Shown here one piece after another: positions 28,824 to 38,110 of a stretch of 64,000 nucleotides of DNA (position 1 is the stretch's first letter; each line of letters begins with the position of its first letter). This DNA is from an uncultured Ruthenibacterium sp. Lineage in GTDB: Bacteria; Bacillota; Clostridia; Oscillospirales; Ruminococcaceae. The stretch covers positions 29,595 through 93,594 of the forward strand of contig CALXBO010000076.1 in NCBI GenBank assembly GCA_944386565.1. Direction: 5' to 3'. The position numbers were made by a program, and so were the translations under genes. The notes under the pieces are model-generated. The model did no database searches, was not told where the DNA came from, and saw only the letters and a list, made by a program, of their open reading frames with translations.

Positions 28824-30482
28824 GTCCATCTTCAGAAGGCCCAGCTCTTCGATGGTCGTCATCGTAAACTGCGTGACGATGTTGCCGTCATTCGTCGCAA
28901 GCGGCACATACTCGTTCGCAGCTTCGCGCGTGATCACAACGCCCGCTGCGTGCGTGGACGCATGGCGCGGCATTCCCTCGATTTTCAGAGCCATTTCAAT
29001 AAGCTCTTTTGTCTGGGGATTTGTCTCCGCCTGCGTGCGCAGTTCCCTGGAGAGCTTCAGCGCTTTTGTCAGCGTCATCTTCGGCTCCATCGGAACGAGC
29101 TTCGCAATGGTATCCACAGTCTGATACGGAATATCCAGCACGCGGCCGACGTCACGGATGGCAAGCCGTGCCGCCATCGTACCGAACGTGACGATCTGCG
29201 CCACATGATCCGCGCCGTATTTCCGGATCACATAATCAATCACTTCCTGACGGCGCTCGTAGCAGAAGTCGACGTCAAAGTCCGGCATGGACACTCGCTC
29301 CGGGTTCAGGAATCGTTCGAACAGAAGATTGTACCGGATCGGGTCGATGTTGGTGATGCCGATGCAGTATGCGGCAAGGCTGCCTGCGCCCGAACCGCGG
29401 CCGGGGCCGACCGGAATTCCCACGCTTTTGGCGTAGCGGATGAAATCATACACGATGAGATAATAGTTGATGTATCCCATCCGGTCAATGACCGAGATCT
29501 CATACTCGAGGCGTTCACGCAACTCTTTCGTGATGCGGCCGCCGTAATGCTTTTGAAGCCCTTCCTCGCACAGGGATACAAAATACTCCTTGTTGTCGCG
29601 TCCGTCCGGCGCTTCGAAATACGGCAGCTTGGTCACTCCGAATTCAAAGTCGAAATTGCACTGCTCGGCGATACGATTCGTGTTTTCACAGGCATCCGGC
29701 CATGCGGAAAACAGCTCATACATTTCGTCCGCGCTTTTGATATAGAACTCGTTTGTACCGAACTCCAGCACATCATCGTCGTTAATCGTTTTATTGGTCT
29801 GGATGCAGATCAGCACCCGCTGAACGCGCGAATCATCTTTTTCCAGATAATGCGCGTCGTTGGTCGCAACGAGCGGCAGATTGGTTTCCCGGGCAAGACG
29901 GACAAGCAGCGGCAGAATCCGCTGCTGTTCCTCCAGACCGTGATCCTGAATCTCAATATAGAAATTGCCCTCGCCGAACAGGCCGGAGTAATAGCGGGCG
30001 ATGTTCTTGGCTTTTTCAAAATCGCCCGCCAGAAGCGCCTGCGGGATCTCGCCCGCCAGACACGCCGACAGACAGATGAGCCCTTCGTGGTGCTGTTCCA
30101 AAAGATCTCGATCAATTCGCGGCTTGTTGTAGAACCCGTCTACATATCCCGCAGAGACCATTTTGATCAGGTTCTTGTATCCCGTCTCATTCTTGCAGAG
30201 AAGCACAAGGTGGTTGGAGCCGTCGATGCGGTTGACCTTGTCAAAACGCGTCCGGGTCGCCACATACACTTCGCAGCCGATGATCGGTTTGACACCCGCT
30301 TTTTTGGCGGCTTTGTAAAAATCGACACAGCCGTACATCGCACCATGGTCTGTAATGGCAATCGCCGTTTGACCGAGCGCTTTGACGCGCTCCATCAAAC
30401 GGTCGATTCTGCATGCCCCGTCGAGAAGGCTGTATTCGGTATGGACGTGAAGATGGGTAAACTGTCGTGACGTCTCAGGCAT
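28824..30482 (-). CDS. dnaE: DNA polymerase III alpha subunit, 5' exon
   Basis: Residues 1-553 of DnaE. The N-terminal PHP domain shows FTHLHVHTEYSLLDGACRIDR, with further histidines in ITDHGAMYG. The palm holds GPGRGSGAGSLAAYCIGIT and MPDFDVDFCYERR, which carry the first two catalytic aspartates. The last codon, Asp553 in GLLKMD, corresponds to the third catalytic aspartate (E. coli D555). Unspliced RNA would add six codons (VRLVRC) and stop at 28803-28805. ATG 30482 overlaps the whiA end, with AAAGGAAAG upstream. It ends the hprK operon. Confidence 0.94.
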
Positions 30483-31392
30483 TTTCTTTCCTTTCCCGAA
30501 GCCGCTGGGCCATCTGCTCCAGCTTTTTCATACGATGTGAAAGACCCGATTTGCTCAGAGGCGGATCAAACTTTTCCGAGAGTTCCTTGAGGGAGAGATC
30601 AGGGTACTGCTGCCGCAGTCTGGCCGCGACGGCAAGGGACTCCGGCAGAGTTTCCAGCGCCTGCTCCGCCTCCAGGAATGCGATCGCCCGGAGCGTATTC
30701 TGATTGGCATTTACGGTTTTTTCAATGTTCGCCGTCTCACAGTTCGTGATGCGGTTCGCCTTGTTTCGGAAGTCTTTGTAGACTTTCAGATTGATCAGTT
30801 CCAGCGTTGCGTTGGACGCACCCATGAACGTCAGAATATCCTCGATCTGTCCGCTTGCCTTGAAGTAGAGAACATTCGTCCCCTTGCGCTGCGTCTGCTT
30901 CGGAGAAAAACCATGCGCACACAGCAACGCGCCGAAATCTTTCAGAAGATGGTACCGGTTCGACAAGAATTCCAGATTGTATTCGCGCTCGGGATTGGTC
31001 ATTGTCCCGCAGCAGAGATATGCCGTCGCCGCAAAAGACGCGACGCAGCGGTCGCACTTGAAATTCTGCCCATTGATACGCAGAGAGGGCTCCTCGCCCG
31101 TGTGTCCGAACAGCTCAAGCATACGGCGCACCTGAGACTCTTCCTTGACGGAAAGCTCATAGAGGACCGTCCCCTCCCTGCCCTTCTCGGTGATCTGCGC
31201 TTCAATGCCCGCGCGTCCGAGAACTTTGCGGCAATACTGCGCGACAGCCGGAAGCTCCGTGTGCAAAACAAGACCTTTTGTATCAAAATAACGGCCAAAA
31301 CACGCCACCGCGTAGGCTGCGGCCACCGCACAGCATCCGCGCGGAAGTTCGCGCGACATGATCTCGCGCTTGACTTGCTGTGAAAAACTCAC
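30475..31392 (-). CDS. whiA: WhiA-family DNA-binding protein
   Basis: WhiA combines a degenerate LAGLIDADG homing-endonuclease fold (about residues 90-200) with a C-terminal helix-turn-helix (PDLSLKELSEKFDPPLSKSGLSHRM), the most conserved part. It acts in cell division and sporulation control in Gram-positive bacteria. GTG 31390-31392 with AGGA 9 nt upstream gives 305 residues, the usual length; an open frame extends 29 codons upstream without support. It follows rapZ, the conserved order (yvcK is not present here), and its end overlaps dnaE. Confidence 0.93.
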   Translation of the reverse strand: MSFSQQVKREIMSRELPRGCCAVAAAYAVACFGRYFDTKGLVLHTELPAVAQYCRKVLGRAGIEAQITEKGREGTVLYELSVKEESQVRRMLELFGHTGEEPSLRINGQNFKCDRCVASFAATAYLCCGTMTNPEREYNLEFLSNRYHLLKDFGALLCAHGFSPKQTQRKGTNVLYFKASGQIEDILTFMGASNATLELINLKVYKDFRNKANRITNCETANIEKTVNANQNTLRAIAFLEAEQALETLPESLAVAARLRQQYPDLSLKELSEKFDPPLSKSGLSHRMKKLEQMAQRLRERKENA

Positions 31393-31411
31393 CGGACCGT
31401 TTCCTTTCCGT

Positions 31412-32278
31412 TTATGATGAATAGCCGCGTCTCGCGTCCCGGTGCTGCTCGATCGGATGATAGCCGATCCTGCGTGCATATTCGGCGATCGCGCGCGCGA
31501 ACGTGACCGAACGGTGCTTGCCGCCCGTGCAGCCGATTGCCAGCGTCAGCTGACTCTTTCCCTCCCGTGCATAGAGCGGAAGCGCATATTCCAGAAGGTT
31601 TTCCATTCTCCGGAGCAATTCGCGGCTCTCCTGAAACTGCATGACATAGTCGTAGACTTCGCTGTCCATCCCCGTTTTTTCCTTCAGATCCGGGACATAA
31701 AACGGGTTCGGGAGACAGCGCACGTCAAATACGACATCCGCTTCCTGCGGAATGCCGTATTTGAAACCGAATGACAGCACCGTCAGGCGCATTGCATCCG
31801 CCCCGCTCTCCGTGAACAGCGACGTCACACGGTCTTTCAGCTGAGCCGTACTCGTCAGGGAAGTGTCGATTTTGTAGTCGGCCGCTGCATACAGCGGCTG
31901 GAGAATCGCACGCTCTCTCCGGACAGCCTGTTCAATGGACTGCGCGGGTTCGCTCAGCGGATGACGTCTGCGCGTCTCCTGGTAGCGGCGCGTCAGGACG
32001 TCGTCGCGCGCGTCCAGGAACAGAACGCGGTAGTCCACCCCGCGCTCCCGCAGGTTCGCAAGCGCAAGCATGATTTCATCCGCAGAGCGGCCGCCGCGCG
32101 CATCCAGAACGATCGCAATTTTCTGAAACGGGTTTTCGCTCTGCTGGGAGAACTCCACCAGCTTGGACAAAAGCCCCGCGGGAATGTTGTCGATGCAGAA
32201 AAAGCCGATGTCCTCCAGCGCGTTTGTTGCCAGTGTCTTTCCGGCCCCGGACATTCCCGTCACAATGAGAAACTTCAT
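31412..32278 (-). CDS. rapZ: RNase adapter/nucleotide-binding protein RapZ (YvcJ)
   Basis: The 288-residue protein has Walker A GMSGAGKT (residues 8-15), the LFLDARDDVLTRRYQETRRRHPL segment, and the C-terminal block TLAIGCTGGKHRSVTFARAI, all family hallmarks. In E. coli RapZ directs RNase E to GlmZ; in Firmicutes it binds and hydrolyses nucleotides, with a role in cell-envelope regulation. It lies between murB and whiA. Confidence 0.94.
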   Translation of the reverse strand: MKFLIVTGMSGAGKTLATNALEDIGFFCIDNIPAGLLSKLVEFSQQSENPFQKIAIVLDARGGRSADEIMLALANLRERGVDYRVLFLDARDDVLTRRYQETRRRHPLSEPAQSIEQAVRRERAILQPLYAAADYKIDTSLTSTAQLKDRVTSLFTESGADAMRLTVLSFGFKYGIPQEADVVFDVRCLPNPFYVPDLKEKTGMDSEVYDYVMQFQESRELLRRMENLLEYALPLYAREGKSQLTLAIGCTGGKHRSVTFARAIAEYARRIGYHPIEQHRDARRGYSS

Positions 32279-32303
32279 AAATTTCTTTCAATCCTGTTTT
32301 GTT

Positions 32304-33209
32304 TTATCGAACGACGCGGATCTCCTTTTCGAGGGTAAATCCCGTCTTTTCTTTGACGATTTCCGCAATGCGGTCCGTCAGTTCCAGTACGTCCCGGCAG
32401 GTCGCGCCGCCTTTGTTGATCACAAACCCACAATGCTTTTCGCTGACGGCTGCACCGCCTACCGAATAGCCGCGCAGGCCGCACTGTTCAATGAGCGCAC
32501 CCGCAAACGCACCTTCCGGGCGTTTGAACGTACTCCCTGCACTGGGAAAATTGAGCGGCTGCTTTTCCGCACGGCGGCGGGAAAACTCTGCCATCTGTGC
32601 GCGGATATCCTCAGGCGTTCCTTTCTGAAGATGTAAAACTGCACTGACGATGCATCCGCTGCGACGGGAAAAGACGGAACTCCGGTATCCGAGCTCCATC
32701 TCCTCCGCAGGGACAAGGCCGACACAGCCGTCCGCAGCGATAAACGAAGCGCTCTCCAGCACATCGCGCATTTCGCCGCCGTAGGCACCGGCGTTCATAT
32801 AGACGGCCCCGCCGATGCTCCCGGGAATCCCGTATGCGAATTCCAGGCCTGAGAGCCCTGCGTCAGCCGCCGCGCGGCACACGTCCGCCAGTTTTGCACC
32901 TGCCTGCGCACAGATTCGGTTTCCTTCGACGCGGATATCAGCCATGGCCGCACCGATGTGAATGACAGCCCCGTCGAATCCCTCATCCGAAAACAGAATA
33001 TTGGAACCTTTTCCCAGAAGATAAAACCGGATGTTGTTTTCACGGCAGATCTGCAACACCTCGCGAAGTTTTACTTCACTGTCCGGTTCGCAGAACCAGC
33101 GTGCCGGCCCACCAATCTTAAACGTCGTGTGAGACGCGAGCGGCTCATGCTGCAGGAAAGCAATTCCCGCATTTTCAAGCCGCCGCGTAAAATCCAACGC
33201 GCCCGTCAT
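32304..33209 (-). CDS. murB: UDP-N-acetylenolpyruvoylglucosamine reductase
   Basis: MurB reduces the enolpyruvyl group to lactyl in the second committed step of peptidoglycan precursor synthesis, using FAD and NADPH. The 301-residue protein has the FAD-binding segments LASHTTFKIGGPARW and GKGSNILFSDEGFDG, with GIPGSIGGAVYMNAGAYGGE in the middle and the catalytic-domain NFPSAGSTFKRPEG near residue 225. It overlaps the ROK gene end by 4 nt. Confidence 0.96.
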   Translation of the reverse strand: MTGALDFTRRLENAGIAFLQHEPLASHTTFKIGGPARWFCEPDSEVKLREVLQICRENNIRFYLLGKGSNILFSDEGFDGAVIHIGAAMADIRVEGNRICAQAGAKLADVCRAAADAGLSGLEFAYGIPGSIGGAVYMNAGAYGGEMRDVLESASFIAADGCVGLVPAEEMELGYRSSVFSRRSGCIVSAVLHLQKGTPEDIRAQMAEFSRRRAEKQPLNFPSAGSTFKRPEGAFAGALIEQCGLRGYSVGGAAVSEKHCGFVINKGGATCRDVLELTDRIAEIVKEKTGFTLEKEIRVVR

Positions 33210-34171
33210 GCGTTCTGCTTACCCAGGCATGCGGCGCCGACGATACCCGCGTCGTTGAACAGCTGAGCCGCGACGATCTTCGTGCGGCGCGCATTGTCAC
33301 GCGCATATTCCTCACGGTCGACGTACGCGCGGACAGGAGCCAGAAGCGTCTCGCCCTCGCGGGAGATACCGCCGCCGATGCAGAGAATTTCCGGCTGGAA
33401 AATATTGATGACGTTCGCGATTCCGCAGCCGATGTAGCTGACAAAACGGTTTACGATTTCCGTGGCGAGCTCGTCTCCGGCGCGCATGGCGTCGTAGGCC
33501 GTCCGGGCGTTGACCTTGCTGATGTCGCCGTCGACCAGTTTCCACATCATGTTGTCCGGATGCTCCCGCATCGCCGCACAGGTATCTTCGGTCAGGGCAC
33601 GGGACGAGGCATACTTCTCCCAGCAGCCGTGGCGTCCGCACATGCACGGACGTCCGTCTTTCACAATGACCATGTGGCCCAGCTCTGCGCCGGCCGAATT
33701 GTAGCCCGCAAAAATCTTGCCGTTGATGATGATGCCGCTGCCGATGCCCGTTCCCAGAGTGATCACGACCGCGTGCTTCGCTCCGCGTGCTCCGCCCGCA
33801 ATGTATTCGCCGTACGCTGCAGCGTTGGCGTCATTTTCGATATATACTTTGCAGCCGAGCAGTTCCTCGATCCGCATGCGGAGCGGCCAGTTGTGATACC
33901 CGAAGTTCGCATTGAATTCCACAATGCCGCTCTCAGGGTCCACGCTGCCCGGCGTACCGATGCCGACCCAGTCGATCTGGCTGTTCAGATCGATGTCATT
34001 CTGCTTGCAGAGATCACGGCAGAGACCGGCGATTGCAGCCTCGATCTCCTGCTGCGGGCGGGGCAGATTGGTTCTGCACGAAACCGACGCGACAACGTGA
34101 TTGTTCTCATCCACAAGACCGGCCGCAATATTCGTGCCGCCGAGGTCAACACCGATCGTATAATGTTTCAT
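33206..34171 (-). CDS. glcK: ROK-family glucokinase
   Basis: The 321-residue sugar kinase has the ATP-binding motif GVDLGGTNIAAGLVDENN at the N-terminus, the sugar-binding ENDANAAAYGEY block, and the ROK zinc motif CMCGRHGCWEKYAS around residue 180. It probably phosphorylates glucose. GGAGG is 7 nt before the ATG. Its location behind hprK suggests common control of carbon uptake and phosphorylation. Allose or N-acetylmannosamine specificity cannot be excluded. Confidence 0.9.
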   Translation of the reverse strand: MKHYTIGVDLGGTNIAAGLVDENNHVVASVSCRTNLPRPQQEIEAAIAGLCRDLCKQNDIDLNSQIDWVGIGTPGSVDPESGIVEFNANFGYHNWPLRMRIEELLGCKVYIENDANAAAYGEYIAGGARGAKHAVVITLGTGIGSGIIINGKIFAGYNSAGAELGHMVIVKDGRPCMCGRHGCWEKYASSRALTEDTCAAMREHPDNMMWKLVDGDISKVNARTAYDAMRAGDELATEIVNRFVSYIGCGIANVINIFQPEILCIGGGISREGETLLAPVRAYVDREEYARDNARRTKIVAAQLFNDAGIVGAACLGKQNA

Positions 34172-34935
34172 AATGTCTCCTCCATTTTTTCGGCAATGGC
34201 TTTGCCATGCCGTTTCAATTCTTGCACAAGATTTTCCCGGCTCAAGTTCACGATCAGTTCCTCCGGATAGTCCAGTTTCCGGAGAATGGGAAGGACTGTG
34301 TCAAACACACCGAGATGGTAAATGGAATGAGCGTCCGAGCTGACGGCAATGCGGGCATTTGCCTTCTTGCATGCTCTCGCAAGTTCCCAGAGGTTCTTTT
34401 CCCCTCCCGGACGCACGACCGCCGAATTCGCGTTCCATTCGACCACTTTTCCGTGCCGCGCAAATTCCTGCACCACCGCGTCGTAATCGTAGCGGAATGC
34501 CGGCGTCTCACTGTGGCCGATCATATCCACAGCCGGGTTAGCCGCGACATTCAGCCAGAGCTGCGTGCATTCATCTTCCGTCATCCCGGGTTTCACAATG
34601 TCGGAATGCAGGGAGGCGATCATCCAGTCAAACGAAAAAAGGCGGATGTCCCTTTCCGAAAAATCAAGCGTACCTTCAGCGTCAATCACATTGGCTTCGA
34701 CGCCTTTCAGTACCCAGACGTTCTCCATCCGGTCCGGCAGCGTCTTCAGATTATAGAAATACCAGCGGTGCGGAGAATCCGGCATCGCCGGACCGTGATC
34801 CGTCACAGCCATTGCCCAGAAGCCTTTCTCCGAAGCGGCGCGCGCCATCTCCGTGATGGTGTTGAAGGCATGATCGGAAACGAGCGTATGCGTGTGCAGG
34901 TCGGCAGCCCACATGAATTCAGTGTCTGCCGTCAT
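34168..34935 (-). CDS. PHP-domain phosphatase (YcdX family)
   Basis: The 255-residue protein begins with the PHP metal-site motif ADLHTHTLVSDHA and continues with VTDHGPAMPDSPH, KGVEANVIDAEG and AVSSDAHSIYHLG, which supply the other histidine and aspartate metal ligands of the PHP fold. The pattern fits the YcdX-like histidinol phosphatase-related group; the natural substrate is not known. The start overlaps the hprK stop (ATGA). Confidence 0.85.
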   Translation of the reverse strand: MTADTEFMWAADLHTHTLVSDHAFNTITEMARAASEKGFWAMAVTDHGPAMPDSPHRWYFYNLKTLPDRMENVWVLKGVEANVIDAEGTLDFSERDIRLFSFDWMIASLHSDIVKPGMTEDECTQLWLNVAANPAVDMIGHSETPAFRYDYDAVVQEFARHGKVVEWNANSAVVRPGGEKNLWELARACKKANARIAVSSDAHSIYHLGVFDTVLPILRKLDYPEELIVNLSRENLVQELKRHGKAIAEKMEETL

Positions 34936-35864
34936 GCCTCTTCATCATCCTGCAGGCCGAGATTCGCCAGAAGCTCTTTCGCTGCGTTATAGCCCATCTT
35001 CTTCTGACGGTTGTTGATCGACGCGGCTTCCAGCACAACCGCGAGGTTTCTGCCCGGCATGACCGGGATCACCGTGCAGGGCAGCGCGATGCCGAGGATG
35101 TCGATTGTGTTGGCTTCCAGCCCGGTGCGGCTGTAGTTCTTGGTCTTATCCCACGGCTCCAGTTCCACCACAAGGTCGACCTTTTCGCTGAGCTTGACGG
35201 CACCGGAACCGAATACGCGCGCCACATTGATGATGCCGACGCCGCGCAGCTCGATGAAATGACGGATGTTTTCGGGCGACGTGCCGAGGATCGTGCGGTC
35301 GGAGACGCGGCGGAGCTCCACCGCGTCGTCCGCGATCAGACGGTGTCCGCGCTTGACGAGCTCGACCGCCGTCTCACTCTTGCCGACGCCGCTTTCGCCA
35401 AGGATCAGGATGCCCTCGCCGTACACCTCCACCATGACGCCATGGCGCGTGATGCGGGGCGCCAGATCCACGCTCAGATGCGAAATCAGGGTACTCATCA
35501 TGCTGGACGTGCTCTCGGAGCTGTGCAGAATGGGGACCTCATATTTTGTGGCAAATTCGATGATTTCCGGGAAAATCTCAAGATTCCGGGTCACAATGAT
35601 CGCGGACGGATGCGCAGCAAGTAGCGTGTGCACATGCGAGCGGCGCTCATTTTCGGAAAGTGTCTGAAGATAACCGACCTCCGCCATACCGAGGATCTGA
35701 ATCCGGCGCGGGTCAAAATATTCATCATAACCGGTCAGCAGCAGCCCGGGACGGTTGACCTCCGCAGAGATAATGGGGATGTCCTTGACATCGCGCGGAG
35801 CATACACAACCTCCAGCTTCATCTTTTCGATTACTTTGGAAAGCGGAACGCTGAACTGCGGCAT
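34932..35864 (-). CDS. hprK: HPr(Ser) kinase/phosphorylase
   Basis: HprK phosphorylates and dephosphorylates Ser46 of HPr, the switch of carbon catabolite control. The 310-residue protein has the N-terminal domain with RPGLLLTGYDEYFD, the P-loop GESGVGKSETAVELV, the capsule-like GVGIINVARVFGSGAV segment and the C-terminal MPGRNLAVVLEAASINNR block. It is the first gene of the long operon and has its own promoter. Confidence 0.96.
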   Translation of the reverse strand: MPQFSVPLSKVIEKMKLEVVYAPRDVKDIPIISAEVNRPGLLLTGYDEYFDPRRIQILGMAEVGYLQTLSENERRSHVHTLLAAHPSAIIVTRNLEIFPEIIEFATKYEVPILHSSESTSSMMSTLISHLSVDLAPRITRHGVMVEVYGEGILILGESGVGKSETAVELVKRGHRLIADDAVELRRVSDRTILGTSPENIRHFIELRGVGIINVARVFGSGAVKLSEKVDLVVELEPWDKTKNYSRTGLEANTIDILGIALPCTVIPVMPGRNLAVVLEAASINNRQKKMGYNAAKELLANLGLQDDEEA

Positions 35865-35923
35865 AAGACCACCTAGCCTTTTCTGATTGAGATTATGCCG
35901 GACGCCCCGGCATTCTTGCTTTT

Positions 35924-35952
35924 ATTATAATATATCGCAGCGTATAGTGCAA
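35924..35952 (-). promoter_or_regulatory. Promoter of the hprK-dnaE operon
   Basis: TTGCAC (35947-35952) and TATAAT (35924-35929), 17-nt spacer, upstream of hprK by about 60 nt. Confidence 0.65.
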
Positions 35953-35997
35953 ATCTTGTTTTTGTGATTTTATGCTTACAATTTGCACGGCAGAAGC

Positions 35998-36030
35998 GAA
36001 AGCGGACAGCTTTTCCGGCTGTCCGCTTTC
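35998..36030 (-). terminator. Terminator after gerAC
   Basis: AAAGCGGACAGC (35999-36010) pairs perfectly with GCTGTCCGCTTT (36018-36029). The U-tract is interrupted, so termination may be incomplete. Confidence 0.75.
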
Positions 36031-36032
36031 AA

Positions 36033-37079
36033 TCATTCATACCTCAAATGGCAGCTGAAAGACAGACGCCCCGGATCATAAAGTTCACCGGATCGTTCCA
36101 GCTGTGCCGTTTGTGTGCTGCTTTGCTCTTTCATCCACCAAGAAAGCCCAAAAATATCGTTCTTTCGCTCAAATGTTATCTGCACAAGTTCGTAAAACAA
36201 TTTTTCCACAAAGCGGTTGACCTCTTCCGACGCCTGCTTTGACTCCCGCGCATACACGGCTTTTCCTCCCCACGTAAGAGACACAATCGTCCCGGACAGT
36301 TCCAGTTCAAGCACTCCTTCAGCAGGACTCCCCGACATATTTTTCCGGACCGTTGCGCCTTTTACGGCGACCTCCAGACGCTCTTCTCCCTGCGTGATTT
36401 CCATGGTCAGCTCCGATGTCTTTCCGAGCAGCAGCGACGCGAGCTGCAAAGCAGCCCCTTCCACCGACGCACAGGGCACCCCTCGTTCAAACAGGACCGC
36501 GCTTCGCACTGTCGCAGAGCTGCTCTCTTCAGAAAAGCGGAGCACCGGAAGAAGCCCCGAGAAACCGTCTTCACACTTCGCCTCATGAATGCCGAACGCT
36601 CCCCGGCCACCCGATGAAGCGGCAAGGCGTTCCGCCTCGCGGATCACATCCGAAATTCCCTTCTCACATTGCTGAAATTCCTCCGGGCTCAGCTCTGTCA
36701 GATAGACGGCGAGATCCTTTCTCGACGCATCCTCTTCCCCGAAATAGGAGAGAATCGGCGCAGGGTCTTTTTCCCGACAGCCGCGCCCCAGCAAAAGAAG
36801 GCCGTTCTGTGCATAAAACGGTTCTTTGGTCTGCTGCTGTTCCGCCTGTGCAAGAGCCTGCGGCACATCGTCGCCCACCCCGGAATAGATGGCTGCCTTT
36901 CCTTCTGCACTCGCAGCATCGGTGGTCGGCTCGCATCCGTACACCACGATCGACGCTGCATAACCCTCCTCCGTATGATCCAGATAGACTGCCTTCACGA
37001 CCGCGCGGTCGCCGAGGCTCGTCGCGGAGCATCCAGTCAGGAACAGAGTTGCCAAAAGTAACATCGCAAAGATCTTCAT
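36033..37079 (-). CDS. gerAC: Spore germination protein, GerAC-type lipoprotein
   Basis: The C subunit of germinant receptors is a lipoprotein on the inner spore membrane. The signal peptide MKIFAMLLLATLFLTGC has a lipobox ending LTGC. The mature part has the family segments GDRAVVKAVYLDH near the N-terminus, KDLAVYLTELSPEEFQQ and the C-terminal FVEKLFYELVQITFERKNDIFG. ATG 37079 with GGAGG upstream gives 348 residues. It overlaps gerAB by 4 nt. Confidence 0.9.
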   Translation of the reverse strand: MKIFAMLLLATLFLTGCSATSLGDRAVVKAVYLDHTEEGYAASIVVYGCEPTTDAASAEGKAAIYSGVGDDVPQALAQAEQQQTKEPFYAQNGLLLLGRGCREKDPAPILSYFGEEDASRKDLAVYLTELSPEEFQQCEKGISDVIREAERLAASSGGRGAFGIHEAKCEDGFSGLLPVLRFSEESSSATVRSAVLFERGVPCASVEGAALQLASLLLGKTSELTMEITQGEERLEVAVKGATVRKNMSGSPAEGVLELELSGTIVSLTWGGKAVYARESKQASEEVNRFVEKLFYELVQITFERKNDIFGLSWWMKEQSSTQTAQLERSGELYDPGRLSFSCHLRYE

Positions 37080-38110
37080 GACCCCACCTCCGTGCAGGAT
37101 GAAAACAACAGCACTGCGCCAAAAGCAGAGAGTGTCGCAAAGGACGACAGAACCCCCGCAGACCCTTGCGGAAGCGCCGAGCAGGCGAATGCTCCGGCTA
37201 ATGTCAGCGCAATCGCGCCAGGGATACAGAAGGACGCCCATCGGTCCGGCAAAAGCCCGCGAACGGCAGTTCGTGTGCCGTAGAGGAGAAACGCCTGACG
37301 AAGCAGCAAAACAAGCAGCCAGATACCGACGTGCAGAGCGTCAAAGCGTTTGAAGACGGACAGACCGCCCAGTCTGGCCAGCGTGTGCATCGGCTGCATC
37401 AAAGCGCCCGCCTGTTCGCCCAGAACAAGTTCCGCCAGAACGGCCGACACAGCAAAAAAAGCCGCCGAAGCCGCCACTGCACGGCATGCGCACTTCGAGC
37501 CGCCCTGTTTCAGCGGAATTTTGATCAAAATAAAGCACAGGAGTTCTGCAGGCAGCCAGTTGCCGAACGCTGTGCGGCGAAGCGTCTTGCGGAGAATGTC
37601 ATCGGAAAACATCAGATTTTCCAGCCGGGCCGAACTGAGAGACGACGCTGCGAGCAATACAGCGCCCATCAGGAAGAGAACGCACACAGCTCCCGCCGCG
37701 CGCGTCATTGTCAGTACTCCTCTGCTGACTGCATATGTTGCCGCGAGGAGGATCAGCGCAGCGGTAATCAGGCTGAGCGTCGGCTCATCGCTCACATAGC
37801 GGTAAAAGCGCTCCGCCGTGACAAGACAAGCGCCTCCTGCAAAAGAGGCGGACACTGCGATCCAGGCTAAAACTGCTTTCGCCTGTTTCAGTCTGCCTGT
37901 GCGCAGCAGGCGGAGAGAGCTGTCGGAAACGCGGTGAAAGAAGAAAATCAGCGCTGTGCAAACCGCCGCTGCACACAGAAGTTCCGACCAGACTGCAGCC
38001 TGTGCCGGCGCGCGGTCGGGCAGAGTGAAAGGCTTCACGACCGCCTCCGCCGACAGGCAAACAAACAAAAGCGGAAACAACCGGGCCGACGGCAGATTCT
38101 TATATTTCAT
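37076..38110 (-). CDS. gerAB: Spore germination protein, GerAB-type permease subunit
   Basis: The B subunit of the germinant receptor is an APC-superfamily integral membrane protein that binds the germinant. The 344-residue protein has about ten hydrophobic segments, including LFPLLFVCLSAEAVV near the start and a TAVRGLLPDRWAS loop near the end. ATG 38110 shares one base with the gerAA stop (TGATG) and has GGGGG upstream. Identity is based on topology and operon position; sequence conservation is weak. Confidence 0.85.
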   Translation of the reverse strand: MKYKNLPSARLFPLLFVCLSAEAVVKPFTLPDRAPAQAAVWSELLCAAAVCTALIFFFHRVSDSSLRLLRTGRLKQAKAVLAWIAVSASFAGGACLVTAERFYRYVSDEPTLSLITAALILLAATYAVSRGVLTMTRAAGAVCVLFLMGAVLLAASSLSSARLENLMFSDDILRKTLRRTAFGNWLPAELLCFILIKIPLKQGGSKCACRAVAASAAFFAVSAVLAELVLGEQAGALMQPMHTLARLGGLSVFKRFDALHVGIWLLVLLLRQAFLLYGTRTAVRGLLPDRWASFCIPGAIALTLAGAFACSALPQGSAGVLSSFATLSAFGAVLLFSSCTEVGS

